Assembly (NCBI GenBank): GCA_951799445.1
Contig: OX637290.1
Coordinates: 1,924,501-1,988,500, forward strand
Length of the DNA stretch: 64,000 nucleotides
Direction: 5' to 3'
Origin: Pseudisothecium myosuroides
Lineage: Eukaryota > Streptophyta > Bryopsida > Hypnales > Lembophyllaceae
Shown here: positions 23,095 through 35,043 of the stretch, piece by piece
How the letters are laid out: every line of letters begins with the position of its first letter
Numbering within the stretch: position 1 is the stretch's first letter
Translations under genes and position numbers: made by a program
The notes under the pieces: generated by a model
What the model was told of the DNA's origin: nothing
The model's database searches: none
What the model saw: the letters and a program-made list of their open reading frames with translations, nothing else

Positions 23095-25498
23095 TTAACT
23101 CCTAAAGGACCAAGGCATTTTCTGGCTCTAAAACCACTGAAAACTGCCATTTTCTGCTGCAATCACTCCCTAAACCAAAAAAAACTTTTTTTTTACAATC
23201 TAATGTTCAGTAGGATCTTGTACATCACTTGTCTCAAATCATGTGGTAAAAATTTCAAGAAATTTGACCGTTCCGATAGGAAGATATTAACATTCAAAGT
23301 TGGAAAAAAAAGTTTTTTTGAATTGTTTCCTGCAATTTCAAATGACTTTGACGGCCATTTGTGGATTTTTTTTGCACTACACACCATAAAGTTAAAAAAA
23401 TTTATGTTGAACATTTGAGTTGAGAGTCGGGGAAAAAAATTTTAGCATATCAAAATTTGATTTTCACATATAAAAAAATTGTTAAGTAGAAGTAGGTCCA
23501 AAATTGATTGAAACACTAAATTGTTAATAGCTCTTAGATGCATTTAAAACACCATAATCCCAACGGTGAGATTGTTCTTGCAAACAAACTTGACCTCGTC
23601 AAAAAAAAAAATTGAAAAAATTTGAAAATTGCATTCAAAATGAAGTCTATAAGTTTTTTTTTTTTGAAGATGCTTAAATTGCCCAAAAAACAAGGTTGTC
23701 CGTAACTTTCTCATTATTAGTCCAAATTGAATTAATCAAAGCTTCAGATGTAGACAAAAATATGATCACTAGCATTTGGTGGTCAACAAGCTTTATAGGT
23801 TCTAATTTTAATTTTTCTGTCGACCGAGCACGAGTCTTTGCCAGGGTAGGACTTCGGACCATTGGAGATTTATGGGATGCTAATGCCAGTGAGTTTAAGA
23901 CTTGGGAGACCATCTCAGAGGAGTTCCCATTTACTACTATGGAGCGCCACCATTGGTTCTTTCTGATCTCTCAGATCCCTCATACTTGGCTTCAGTTTTT
24001 AAATGACCAGTCATGTTTAGCCTTTGTAGGGGATTGGGTCGGCCTCTACTCCATGCATGATGACGCACTTCCAGAAATCACATGGTTGGTGTCTGAATCC
24101 AATCCTATGTTATTCGGTCCCCAAATTCAAGATATTTCTTTGATAGGTGATTCTACTCGTGCCACCGTGGGCACCCACTCTAGACAGTTATCTCTCCTTC
24201 CAGATGTAGCAGCTGTCTTGATTCATAGAGGCGTTGTGCGAAGAATTCGTGTTGTCCAAGTTAAGAAAGGAAAAAGACGTCCACCCAAGCTCTTGTTCTC
24301 AGGTCCCATTCAGTCTCTTCAGTATGATCCAGGGCGATGGAAATGGTCCAATGGCAAACCACTCATAGAGTATATGGCTGCCCTTGGTCGTAAGTTACTT
24401 ACAACCTCAACCCAGTTGAAGCGTCCCATAGCAGCAAAATGGCCCACCCTCCTTACGGATTCCTATGCCCCACGTTGGAGAGATATTTGGATCAAAGCCC
24501 GCCCTCAGAAGGACGCGGCCTTTATTTGGTCAATTTGGCATAATGCCATTGCTGTTAACTCATGGTGGGCTCAAATTGCTCCAGGGATTGATGCGAATTG
24601 TGTTTGTTGCAACTCTCTTGTCATAGAGACACCTATACATAGGTTCTTTGAGTGTTCGAGATCCCAAGAAATTTGGGACTATGCACTATCGATGATGCAT
24701 CATATCCGCGGCGCGTCTCCAGTTTTGGGGCCCTCATCGAAGATTGGATGCCATTCAATATATTTTTGGGACTCCTACACCTAGATTGTTCCATAGAGTA
24801 CACACGATATGGTCTATTGTTCGTGGTGTTGCATTATGGCTATGCTGGATTATGCGCAATCATATGGTTTTTGCCCAAGATTGTTGGCCTACCGTATTTC
24901 TCCACTCATCTCTTTGGAGTGCCCTCCTTGACTCTGGACGGGCTGCTGCTCTTAAGACGGACCTTGCCTCTAAACGTAGTCCTCAACATTTTGATAGGAT
25001 TTGGACCAAGTTTTCTAGTATTTGGTTACAATCTCCAATTCTTGCTACTAGGGTCGGTTGCTCTATTAGGTGGAACAAAGAGGGCCCTCCTCTTTGTTTG
25101 TTCTCTTAGTCCTCGGTTCTTTTTTGTTGCTCATCTTCTCTTTATTTGCTCGTTCTCTCTTCATTTGTCCAGCCTCTGGCTTGGCGGTTACTTTTTCACT
25201 TGATACAATGGTTTCCATTTGTTATAAAAATTTAAAAAAAAAAAAAATGATCTTTGAGAAAAAATTTAAAATTTAAAAAAAAAAAAAAATTATGCCCGAC
25301 GAACTGCTTTTTTGCTTTAGGATGGCATAACTTTTGCTCCCGAGCACCGATTGAAAAAAGAATTATATTTTTAGAAAGCTAATGTGATTTCCTATCTTCA
25401 AAAACAGTTTCAAAAAATCAGGTCAAAATTTCAGGTCGCACGAGCCTACCCAAAATGCCAAGTGTCTCCCGAGGGGACTTTGGTCCTTTAGGGGTTAA
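23095..25498 (+). mobile_element. TTAA-flanked MITE, copy E3, split by a LINE
   Basis: TTAA borders with termini CTCCTAAAGGACCAAGG and CTTTGGTCCTTTAGGGG. The two halves, 23095-23767 and 25247-25498, are colinear with uninterrupted E2. The gap is exactly the LINE at 23768-25246. E2 and E3 have the same orientation and flank the two GLP units on the outside. Confidence 0.85.
23768..25246 (+). pseudogene. 5'-truncated LINE (non-LTR retrotransposon), 3' end
   Basis: Only the C-terminal part of the reverse-transcriptase polyprotein is present, open from the insertion point to 24784. It has the zinc-binding zf-RVT signature of plant LINEs at about 24475-24690: RDIWIKARP, FIWSIWHNAI, then C-x2-C (CVCC), a conserved ET, His in HRFFEC and the final EIW. 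After a frameshift near 24730 the same protein continues from 24744 to about 25109 (IWSIVRGVALWLCWIMRNH). It ends in a poly(A) tract at about 25233-25247 and is flanked by the 6-bp duplication ATGATC (23762-23767 and 25247-25252). E2 gives the empty site. The element is dead on arrival by truncation; the frameshift adds to this. Confidence 0.9.
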
Positions 25499-25899
25499 GA
25501 CATACGGAGTATTTCACTTTGTTTCTCATGTGACTTTTTAATTTGGATGAACTCAGTCACATGTGATCAACTTCCTAAGTCCTAACTAAAGTTCCTATTT
25601 GAATTGTATACCTATTCATATTTTGTACCCTACTTGATCAAAGTTTCACTTGAATAAAACACTGAACCAGAAATCCAGAATAGATTGATAAAATATATTT
25701 CATTGACTATTGATTTCTAATTTTTGGAAGTTGTACTTTTGAGGCAAGATGTTCTCTTATCTTAGGCTTAAGGAGTTAAGGTCCAAATGTTCAAAATTTG
25801 AACAAGGATGAATGCAAACACAACCAAAGCTGTCACCCATCAATTTTTTTGAAGATTCAGATTGGCTTCATTCTTTAATAGTTGTACAATGTAACAAGA

Positions 25900-26092
25900 A
25901 TGGGCAATTTCATTAAAATGGGGGTATTCCAAGTGCCACTTTGACAATGTGCCATTTTCACCATTTTAGACAGGTATAGATTTCAGAATGGCCGTTTTGA
26001 ACCATCTAGACAAGTATAGATTTAGAACGGGCGTTCTGAACTGTTTTCATGCCATGTTAAAATAATATTGCCATTTTAATGAAATTGCCCAT
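25900..26092. mobile_element. ATGGGCAATTT-family MITE, 193 bp
   Basis: The ends ATGGGCAATTTCATTAAAAT and its complement at 26070-26092 form terminal inverted repeats of about 25 bases. The interior phrases (TTCCAAGTGCCACTTTGACA, TGAACTGTTTTCATGCCAT) recur in the copy at 43734-43886. It is non-coding. Confidence 0.8.
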
Positions 26093-26531
26093 AATATAGA
26101 TATTGAAGACTTTGCTTTGCAAATATTCTACAATTCAAATGATATTTGAACAAGTGCAATCAAAAATAATATTTTTTAGTTCAAAAATGACCTTTCAAAA
26201 ACGACTTGAATAAAAAGAAAGAAAGAAATCTTGAAAAATCACAAATACTAGAACTCAACATTATAAATTTAAAAGAAAAAAAATCTTGTGAAAATCACAA
26301 ATATTCAAACTACAATCTATTTTAGAAGGTATACTCAATTTTTGGCTTCAAACTAAATTGAAAAATATTGGGTTTTAAACTAGAATCTAATTGTATGGAT
26401 ATGATCTACAGATCATATTTTACAACTATTGTTTGAGGGTCATTAAATTATTATTCTAAGTTGCATTTTACAATCTTTATAATTTTGTAAATTTGGACTA
26501 CCCCATGTCCCATTGGTCCTTAAGGGATTAA
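26093..26531. mobile_element. TTAA-element remnant, copy E7
   Basis: The sequence follows copy E6 (53966-54529), for example TTTGCTTTGCAAATATTCTAC and ATCATATTTTACAACTATTG, and ends GGTCCTTAAGGGATTAA. No matching left terminus is found; the 193-bp MITE lies where it should be. Confidence 0.5.
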
Positions 26532-27221
26532 TAATTTTACAAAAAGTGTCACTTTGATAAATCAATGCCACAAACACAAATAGGACAATGAAAATGAAAA
26601 CAATGGAGATTTTTGTTAGATTCTTTTTTTAGGATTTATTGTTCAAAATAGATTAAAAAAAAACTTCATGAAATATTTGATAGTATTGTCATAGACAAGG
26701 TTATGCATTAAATGGAATCCTTAATTTGTTACATCCAAAATCTTTGAAGACTATTTTGGTTTCCATTTGGGTTGAAGACACTGTACTATGTGACGGTTTG
26801 ATCGGCACACAAGTGCTGAAATTAGATTTCTACGTCAGATTCGTAGGGGGCCATGTCACCTCACACCATTCATAGGATGACATGTGACACATTTTTACAA
26901 AAATGACTTAATTTATGCCAAATTTGACCTTCACGTAGGGTATGCACATTTGGGTGAATTGAGGAGTTATCATCCACATTTTGCTTCTTTCATGCATGTC
27001 CATCCATGTGTATAGGTTTCGAGGTTCATGACTCCAGAGAAGATTACTTTCTTCACTGCCCTTCAAAATGAGATAAAAAAACCCTGCTCCTTATAGCAAA
27101 ATCCACCAGATAGTGAGCCATCACCAAAAGAATTGTCAAGAACAGCTGCTACAATGACCGGGCTGTTGCGGCACAACTTCTTGAAGGAGGAACGTCCGGA
27201 TTGAGGAGCCAAAGTCAACGT

Positions 27222-27246
27222 TGACATCACACGGTTTTGGGAACTC
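27222..27246 (+). promoter_or_regulatory. Conserved GLP upstream block, broken copy
   Basis: TGACATCACACGGTTTTG then GGAACTCG, about 250 bases before the TATA box. It is retained although the gene behind it is dead. Confidence 0.5.
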
Positions 27247-27494
27247 GACCCCAACACTTCCATCGCTCCTTGTTGGCTCGGCCAACGCAAAGTATTTCCG
27301 AATTGCGTGCCTCTCAACTTCATTGAACATCCTTCTGTACTTGCTTTACTGTGTCAATTCAACTGGAGCTGCCTTAACTAGATTCCGTCCATCCTAAAGA
27401 CTTGTTCATGATCAGGTAGCCGGTTTGCCTCCCAAACTGCTGCTAACACCGCTCATGTTACATACAGTACTTTGCTAGGCCCTCCTTGTGCACT

Positions 27495-27502
27495 TATATA
27501 AG
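27495..27502 (+). promoter_or_regulatory. Relict TATA box of the broken GLP
   Basis: TATATAAG followed by TCTCAGTGCTCAGACCCAAC, closely matching copy B at 18421. Confidence 0.55.
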
Positions 27503-27990
27503 TCTCAGTGCTCAGACCCAACCACACATCTCATCAGTTCATACTTCCAGTCATGTCATTTCATTTCGCTTCCATCAGAAAAATCTTTTGAAGTACAATC
27601 CTCTTTGGTTTAGCTAGTACCCTTCGCAATTGATTTTGTTTGACCTCGATCTGATCTGGGAGCTCGATCAATTGCTATTATGCCCACCTTGCCTAGCCTA
27701 ATTGAATCCAATTTTGCAACAAGCAAGTTTACAAAGTGGCTTCACTAAGGTAGGGTTGTCCCAGTCACGTCCGAACGTCCGTCAGACCGACGATACGTTG
27801 GAATCCAAATCCATCGTCCGTTGGGATAAATAAAAAAATAAAAATAAAACTTTTTTTTCGGACAGTCGGTCTGTCGAGCTGGACAGTCGGCCTGTCACCT
27901 GTGCGGTATTGAGCTCCTCACGGTGCTGTGAGGATAGTTGTATGTGGACTTTGTGAGCACGATCAAGTTGTTCAAAGTGGACCATGTGTC

Positions 27991-28834
27991 ATACGTGAGT
28001 GGATAGTGCTATGATTGTCAACCTTGATCTTTATATAGATGCCACCATTCAATACATGGAATAAATGTTGTGCTATCTGTCAAATTGACTGAGGAGGTAG
28101 CTAAAGTCCTAGCCCTAGCCCCCTAAACCCTGTTTAAAAGGCTGCAAAAATTTGATTGGCTTGTTCAATTTGCAGCTGAAGTAACATTTGTTGTGCTTCT
28201 CGCATTTTTAATTAAGTTTTGGAATTGTTTACGGAATTATAGAACATGGTTACTGGGCGGAATCGCATGCTAACTTACCCCGTTGCCACCACTGTGACAG
28301 CGATAGCCACCATTGCCACCGCCACAGTTGATCATAGAAGAATCTCGCATTTTATGTGGTGTTTATGAAAACGTGAAAGTTTGTTTTTTTCAATTGAAGG
28401 TGTGTCAATTCTAATGTCACCTAAAATCTGTTGTAGGTGACGTTCTTGAAAATGGGTGTCCCAAGCATCCTCAAATGCTCCACATGTACGCCACATGGAT
28501 TCCACCTGAGCGCATGCCGAGCGGACAATGACACGTGGGAATTTTTGCACCCCCGGGGAGTTCACTTAGCGCATTTTCAAAACTACGTGCGGCATAATAT
28601 AGGGAGCATTTTATTCATTTCAGATAAAATTTATAAAAGACTTACAAATAAAATTAGGGAACATGGAAAGTGGAAGACCCAATATAAATAATTTAGGGTG
28701 CTTAAAAATATGGGCCATTCAAAATTATTACATGTAATTAAGGGTCTGCAGAATTGGATCCTATGTCTTGTCCTTAATAGAACACGTTTTATATAGCTGG
28801 GTTTAGGCTGCCTGGATGAAAAGTACACTCCATC
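27991..28834. other. Intergenic stretch, no gene seen
   Basis: A short imperfect GCCACC-type repeat is at about 28275-28325. An 84-codon frame at 28437-28691 has no family character. Near 27975 the phrase GACCATGTGTCATACGT recurs as GGCCATGTGTCATATGT at about 42027, pointing to a shared dispersed repeat. Confidence 0.45.
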
Positions 28835-29247
28835 TTGTCAGGGTTCGGGGATGAATTTCACGTCACTGGAAGGACGAGTCAGGTTTCAGGGTCACGGTCT
28901 GCCTGTGTCGCTTGCCGTTGGTTCTGTTGGCGCGCGTTGTGGACGTTGTTCTGGCTTCAGGTTTGGCGCTCCGGAGTAGTTGTTGTTTGCCATATCGGTC
29001 GGTTTTGTCGCTTGAGTTGCTTTGGGTTGAAGGATGCAGGGTTTAGCAAATATGTTGCTGGGTTGATGTTTGAAGCGCACGGAATTTGGAAGAGAATCAA
29101 CCGACTTCAAGACCTCCCCGGACAGGTAATTCCACTTCCATTTTTCAAAGAACTTTGTTTAGGGTTTAGGGTTTCTACTTGAAAATTTGAAGATAGTTCT
29201 TGACGTCTTCTTCTTGGGCCGTGGAGTGCATTAGGTTTTGCAAAAAT
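28835..29247 (+). other. Possible 5' exon and first intron of the transposase-like gene
   Basis: The sequence becomes GC-richer from about 28840. A frame with little family character runs to CCCGGACAG followed by GTAATT at 29127/29128, a good donor. The main reading frame opens at ATGGCCCAG (29248). The two parts may be one transcript, but this rests only on position and splice-like signals. Confidence 0.3.
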
Positions 29248-32200
29248 ATGGCCCAGTAGGTGAAGATTTGGACGATGGACGCAGATTTTGGGATTCCCGT
29301 CTTCTACAGCAAGGTCAAGGTCTTGGCAGACGAAACATATGCTTCCCTACGAGTTCGTTTGGAGGACAAACAAGCATTGGAGTGGCCGTTTGAGTTTTGG
29401 GATAACGAGGAGCGCTGCAGAATAAGGGTGAAGATGGAATGCTTCAATGATGTTGTTGCTGATATTTACGTCTTGCCTTTGCGGTGTGAGGAAGACGAGC
29501 CTTCCAAACGGCGTCGACTGTAGGACGATGCTGCCCAAAGTCCACCGGGCACGTCAGATGATGCGTTACAAAGTGAAATAGCAGCGGCGGCAGATGGTGA
29601 TTTCTCCATCCTAGATGAACAAGGTAAAGTGCAGGTTTTGGATCCCCTAGGATCTTCTAAGGTTACTGGTTCATCTGCGATTACTGATCCTGTTCAGCAC
29701 CAGCTCAATTCCACTCTGATTTCCAATGAGCTTTGGGAACGCTACCTCGACCAAGCAGAGAAGATGAAGAGGGATTTGAAGTGTTCATCACAAGAAGATA
29801 ATCAGTGGGTGCTCCGGACTTCTGATTTTAACGGGAATGGCATAGTGAAGATTTTCTGCGTTGAATGCCGTAAGGAGATCGGAGGGGACAGTGGGAAGTA
29901 TGACAAAATCAACATCCAAAATCTGTTTAACAATTTCAGATCCAAACACTTGCTTACTACCAACCACGTCAGAAACTGGTGTGCGCACAATGACGTGCAA
30001 TATGCTGATCATCCGCAATCAGTTGCTCCGAAAGGGAAGGCGGTTCCTTTGACTCCAGAGATGCATAAAAAACTCATACAGGATGGAGTTTCTATTATGG
30101 ACGGAGTTAATGACAGTTTAGGGGATTCCCAAAAGCCATTCAGCGTGTTTGGATCTTTCAAGGACTCCACCCCGAAGAGTTTCTGGATGAAGGTACAATG
30201 CTTTTACTGCCGTGACTTGCTGAGTCTGTGTCCGCCTAAACACAATTTGGAATCGAATTTGCACCATCACTTGGCGTCGGCGAAGTACCTGCACGCCATA
30301 GAACAATCTAATGCCACGCCAAATCAGCGAGCTCCAATTCTCAGTGGACGGAGGGGACGGCCTTCAGCTTCATCTGGGGTTAGTGTCCATTCGAACCAAC
30401 CCGACCTTGGGAGATGGTGGAGGACTGAATCTGGTACTGTCGACACTGAAAACGGTGAGTCTCCTGGCTTCGATCAAAATGCTTTTCTGCCTTTTCTGTG
30501 TTGGGGTTTTCGGGGTCCCACTTGCAGTTATGGTGGTGTGTCATATGGCGTGAGGGAACTGCTTTAGGATCCTCATGTAGGTGGATTATGGTATCCTGAG
30601 CCACATGTTACTGCTACTTTTGTTAGGGATGGTGAAATAGTTCAAATTGATGGTACATTTAGACACCGGTCGTGTAGCAGGGTCGACTATTCTGGGGTTG
30701 GCTTCACAAATTTTTCTTGCTCCATGTGCTCTGGAATTCCAATGGAAAATGACTTCCGCAAACAAGTTGTAAGAGAAGATGTCAGTCTTGAAAAAAGGGG
30801 GACTAGAAGCACTGGAGCAGGAAGACGACTAGGGTATTTGTCCATTTCAGAGCTTGCAAAGCATGGTCGGGACCTACGTAGAAAGCTAAAAGCTGAAAAA
30901 ATACTGCACTTGTTGCAAGGGCTAGGATTGTCCAGCTCAAAGTCAAGAGACCAAGCTTGCGTGAAATCGCAAGAGATACAACTAGTAGTCATAATGTCAT
31001 AAAATTTTGTCATAGTATCCTTAACGCTCATAGATCAGGTGCATTCGGTGGGAAGCCTGCATTATGGGACTTTCTCAGTGACATTGCGCAGAATGTGAAT
31101 CGTGATTACAGAGGAAACCGGTACAGTAACAACAGTAGGTGTCTCGGGGAGGTTATGAAGGTGTACGGTGGTCGTAGAATGGTCGACTTATTTGCGCTGA
31201 ATTTTGCGGGTCCAAGCTACGGTCAAGTAAAACGGGACGTCAAGAAAGGAGTCCAGTTTATACCCGGGGAGCACTCCCACATTTTTGCAACTGTGGCGCA
31301 GATTTACACTGATGCCAAGGCTGCGCATAACATTGTAGGTCCTGTACCAGTAATACTAGTTGAGGATGAAACCAAAGTGAAAGGAAGAGTGGCATGGGAA
31401 GCAAGGTGGGATACACTTGCCGGGTTCTGTGGACCATCTGAAAGCCATCTCTGTGTGTCCGGGTTCAGACCAGTCATTGGCAGTGGTAAGGAGGGATACC
31501 GCAAACTTGTAGATTCGTTTTCTTTGAATACAAAAGGCACGTTCGCTCGGGTAGTGGTTGTTAACTCTTTGCACGACAAACTTCCACGTCTTATTCTCGT
31601 TGCATGTTGTACCTGCAATTGTTTCAATTCGGCTTGGATTAGGAATCAGTGGGAGATCATTGACAAAATGTGGGAAAAAAATTGCCTTCTTGCTGTGGGT
31701 CCTATCATCGGCCATGCAAGCGACGGCGATTCCAGGAGGAGACAATTAATGTTAGCAGATTATAAGAGTGGTTTAGGAACTCGTCTTGGCGTGGGTTGGG
31801 ATGGCTGGATGTTCACAGCGTCTTTAGATGACAAGGGGAACGCTAAGGGATTGCACGACCAAGACTATATTCATAATGGCAAAAAATTAATTAACCCTCT
31901 CCTTTCCACTGCAAAAACACTGCAATTGGGAGGAGATTTGTGTCTCCACGGGCACATAGAACAGGTGTTCCATGAATTCACGGCAGAAGAGCATGGTTTG
32001 AAACTAGAGGACGTTGAGAGAAGAGACCGCCAGAACTGGGCAGCAGCACAGAGATTATGTCAGTCTAGAGTCCGTTCATGTTTGGCAAAGATGCGGGATT
32101 CGAATTACCCACATCGCGAAAGAACCCTGGGAACTGAGTTCTATTTGGAGATATGTGGAAACTACATAGACATTTTCTGTTCTCCTAGGTTGGACCTTCG

Positions 32201-33753
32201 TTCTAGGATAATCTTGTGTGGCAAAGTGTCCTTTTTTTTAGGCTTTGGAGGCTATGGTTGCACAACGGAGATCATGGTGTTCTAGGAAATTCGCAGAGGC
32301 TGGTAGAGGCCAAAAACTTTGTAAGTCTGCAATGCTTTTTGGATATTCAGTTATCATGTCACTTTGTGGTTCTGCTAATTTGCCATTTCAGAGACAGGTG
32401 CCCGGAATTAGCAGTCCCGCTCCATTTGACAGGAAGTGATTCATGTGAGATTTTCTTTTCAAGGATTGGTGGAATGAATGGCCTGGAACGTGCATATGAC
32501 TTCCATGAGTTGGTGAATACTGCGAATACGCTGAATCACATATCAGCTATTGAATATGGCAAGAACGGTATTACATTTGAGAAGCTACACAAAAAAATGG
32601 ACAATGTCTGGGAATCCCTGCATCCGCTGCATCCTGGCGAGGACCGCTGCAATCTGGGCGACTACAGTTTGATTTCATCTAATGCGGAGGTAATAGCCGC
32701 GCTGCAAGAAGGTTTCAAACAAGCCCAAAGCATGCTGCGATCTGTGAACATGGTGCCCAGTTCACAATGTCAAGCAAAAAAAAAATTTGGTTTGAGAAGC
32801 CATGGTTAGTGGAGTAAGCAGATCCCAAAAGCTTTGCCTACAAACCCAGTGCAAGACCAACATCGAGTGAGGATGGTGACTCGGAGGTGTTACGGGACCG
32901 GTTACAAGATACTGAAGCATCCTCTTCCGATAACAGAGCCACACCCCAAATGAGGGACACCATTGAAGATGATATCATTGACGATGGGGCGGAACAGTCT
33001 GCTATGTTGGAGGAAGAAACCCGAGATGCGACAATAGATGTCTTCAATCGAGTTGAGGCGCAGGTTCCATTGACTCAGACCGATGACAAGATTAAGACAA
33101 CGGTAGAACTCGAGGGTCATTGCATCTACAAGTCGACACTGGTGTCGCAACTGAATGGTAACCGCTTCCTATCAAAAGACAGGCTTGCTAGAATTAAGCA
33201 CAATATTGCGTTCAACAATCATAACAATTGTGTGAGAGCAGGCTTGTCATCCGGGATAGTTTTGTTATGCATAGGCTCAGATTGTGGAGTGCACTTCGTT
33301 CAAAGGAGCACAACCAGACTGTCTTCTACTGTCAAATCTGCTGCGAAGCGTAAAAGAGGTCGTCCACCCAATGCAGCTGCCGTAGGAGTTGCTACTAACA
33401 CTTTGAGTGCTGTAGATGAGGGTGCGTGGTGGGTGGACAGGGTGCAGGCCATGAGGCGGCGCAATGGGAGGCAGTTTGGGGTACTACGGCAACCAGTTGA
33501 CCTTTTGGCAAGAATGGAGGAAAACGGGAAGCGCAATCCTCACAACCCTCACATTGAAGTTATGCTGCAGTACTACAAAAAGCACCTTGGCCGAGACAAA
33601 TTTAAATATGACCACACCGATAGCCAATGGATTGATGTAGATTGTATAATTTGTACAGTGACCATGAGCTACAATCCTATAAATGAAGTATACTCACTAG
33701 ATAGAAATGACGCTGAGCAGTTGGAAAAGTTTGTGTCCGACAGAAACCAGTGA
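29248..33753 (+). pseudogene. Decayed transposase-like gene with DDE-type core, zinc fingers and AT-hooks
   Basis: One long frame of about 1,500 codons can be followed with six to seven breaks. In order: an N-terminal region (GIPVFYSKVKVL, WPFEFWD); a CxxC...H...H finger-like segment near 29850-29980; a second CxxC (CFYC) with HHHL and KYLHAI near 30195-30300; an AT-hook (GRRGRP) near 30345; then the core with VEDETKVKG and GFCG (about 31355-31430), GHASDGDSRRR (about 31712) and LTGSDSCEIFFS (about 32420). These suit the first Asp, second Asp and final Glu of an RNase-H-like transposase, recalling P-element/THAP9 or Kolobok types. A tail with a second AT-hook (KRKRGRPP, 33350) follows. Breaks: TAG 29257, TAG 29521, TAG 30565, A-run slip 30896-30901, T8 slip 32232-32239, A10 slip 32776-32785, TAA 32815. 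Family assignment is inference. Confidence 0.65.
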
Positions 33754-34500
33754 ACAGAAATCCTTGTCTTCTTGTACCGATGTTAGCATGTGCTGCGGAG
33801 TCCGTTGACATTGGCAATGGTAGTTCCTAAGTGTACAGACAAACCGTGAATGGGATGTCTGGCCTGGAGAGTATACTTCCGTTCTCTTCAAGGCGATGCT
33901 TTCGTGGTATACTTCCGTTCTCTTCCCTAGTAAGTTACACTGAGCTTGCATATTGTCACTCCATCGAGCGGATTCCCAATTTGTTGTTTCGCAAGTGCAC
34001 AAACTCTGTCCTCGCCAGTCCAGTTTGGATTTTGCATGTTTACATATTTCCTGGGCATTTCGTATTTATTAGCGAGTGATTTTGTTTTGGTTTAGGGTGT
34101 TCTTTGGTTCATTAATTTCTTTGGCTTACGACTTAGGATCATCTTTGCTTTGTTGTATTACTGTTTAGGTTTCCAATTTTTTTTAGCCAAAGTTATGGCG
34201 TCTAGGACCATTATCTCGGACATTGTATTACTGTTTGGATTCCTTCCTTTCTTGAACATTTTCATCTGTGTGGGGGTCCTTTTTTTGGAATTACCGTTCA
34301 TTTCTATTTGGGTTTCTATTCTTTGCTGTTTCATTTTGGCTAGTGGGTGGGTTCACATTTTTTTAATGGGCCTTCACTTTCTGTTTGGGTTTGAACTGTA
34401 CTCACTTCGTTCATTTCATTAGTGGATGGGTTTCTCATTTTCTGTTGGCGGGTTCAATTCCCTTGTTTTGGGTTCCCAATATTTTTTTCCGGGGCTCATT
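33754..34500. other. T-rich 3' region of the element
   Basis: GC drops after the reading frame ends. From about 34080 the sequence is built of loose TTCATTAG/GGGTTC phrases that grade into the 83-bp tandem array. Hydrophobic frames here (for example 34150-34422) are composition effects of T-rich DNA. Confidence 0.5.
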
Positions 34501-34832
34501 TCATTAGTGTTAGGGTCCCTAAATTGTTTAGGGAGGTTAAATTGATTATTTTTTTGTTCCCCATTTTTTTTGGTGGTTCCATTTCATTAGTGTTAGGGTC
34601 CCTAAATTGTTTAGGGAGGTTCAATGAATTATTTTTTTGTTCCCCATTTTTTTTGGTGGTTCCATTTCATTAGTGTTAGGGTCCTTAAATTGTTTAGGGA
34701 TGTTCAATGAATTATTTTTTTGTTCCCCATTTTTTTTGGTGGTTCCATTTCATTAGTGTTAGGGTCCCTAAATTGTTTAGGGAGGTTCAATGAATTATTT
34801 TTTTGTTCCCCATTTTTTTTGGTGGATGCATT
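34501..34832. repeat. 83-bp tandem repeat, four copies
   Basis: Unit starts at 34501, 34584, 34667 and 34750, each opening TCATTAGTGTTAGGGTCC and containing TTGTTTAGGGA and TTTTTTTGTTCCCCA. The next unit at 34833 and further units to about 34980 are degenerate. Confidence 0.95.
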
Positions 34833-35043
34833 TCATTATTGTCTGGTTTTCTAATTTATATTCTGGGGGGCCAATTCATTTATCTTCGGTTCCTAATTTC
34901 TGGGGGTTCATTTCATTAGTATTTGGACCCCCAATTTTTTTTGAGGTCTCATCCCATTTGGGTTTGGCTTCTCAATTTTTGGGGACCTGAACTTACCAGT
35001 CCACTTGTCCTTCTAGTTCGGGTTCACTTTGACATGGGTTCAC

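Larger units (their letters stand above)
25499..27002. other. Gene-free AT-rich stretch with MITE remnants
   Basis: It holds the MITE at 25900-26092 and the TTAA-element remnant at 26093-26531. The rest, including 26532-27002, is AT-rich with no coding frame that I can support. Confidence 0.55.
27003..27990 (+). pseudogene. Broken germin-like gene, paralogue of copy B
   Basis: From about 27003 to 27736 the DNA matches the upstream region and leader of copy B (17935-18690), including the conserved block and a TATATAAG with the same following sequence. At the start codon one base is missing (ACAAAG-TGGCTTCACTAAGG against ACAAAGATGGCCTCACTGAGG in B), so the ATG is gone. Coding homology stops after about six codons and resumes near 27907 with GAGCTCCTCACGGTGCTG and TTTGTGAGCAC, matching cupin codons 122-145 but with in-frame stops. 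Between them about 150 bp (27753-27905) is foreign and has short inverted phrases (CCGTCAGACCGAC and GTCGGTCTGTC). The remainder of the gene is absent. Confidence 0.85.

Noticed and set aside
9371..25498. E2 and E3 as ends of one composite transposon carrying the GLP cluster
   Set aside because: They are ordinary independent copies in direct orientation, and other copies of the family lie elsewhere; nothing shows joint movement.
30455..30527. A 73-base GT-AG intron in the transposase-like gene
   Set aside because: Borders look good, but removing it puts the reading frame into an early stop, while the unspliced frame continues with plausible protein through the TAG at 30565.
34150..34990. Phe/Ile-rich hydrophobic frames resembling membrane proteins
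   Set aside because: They follow the T-rich 83-bp repeats; the apparent protein repeat is just the DNA repeat.
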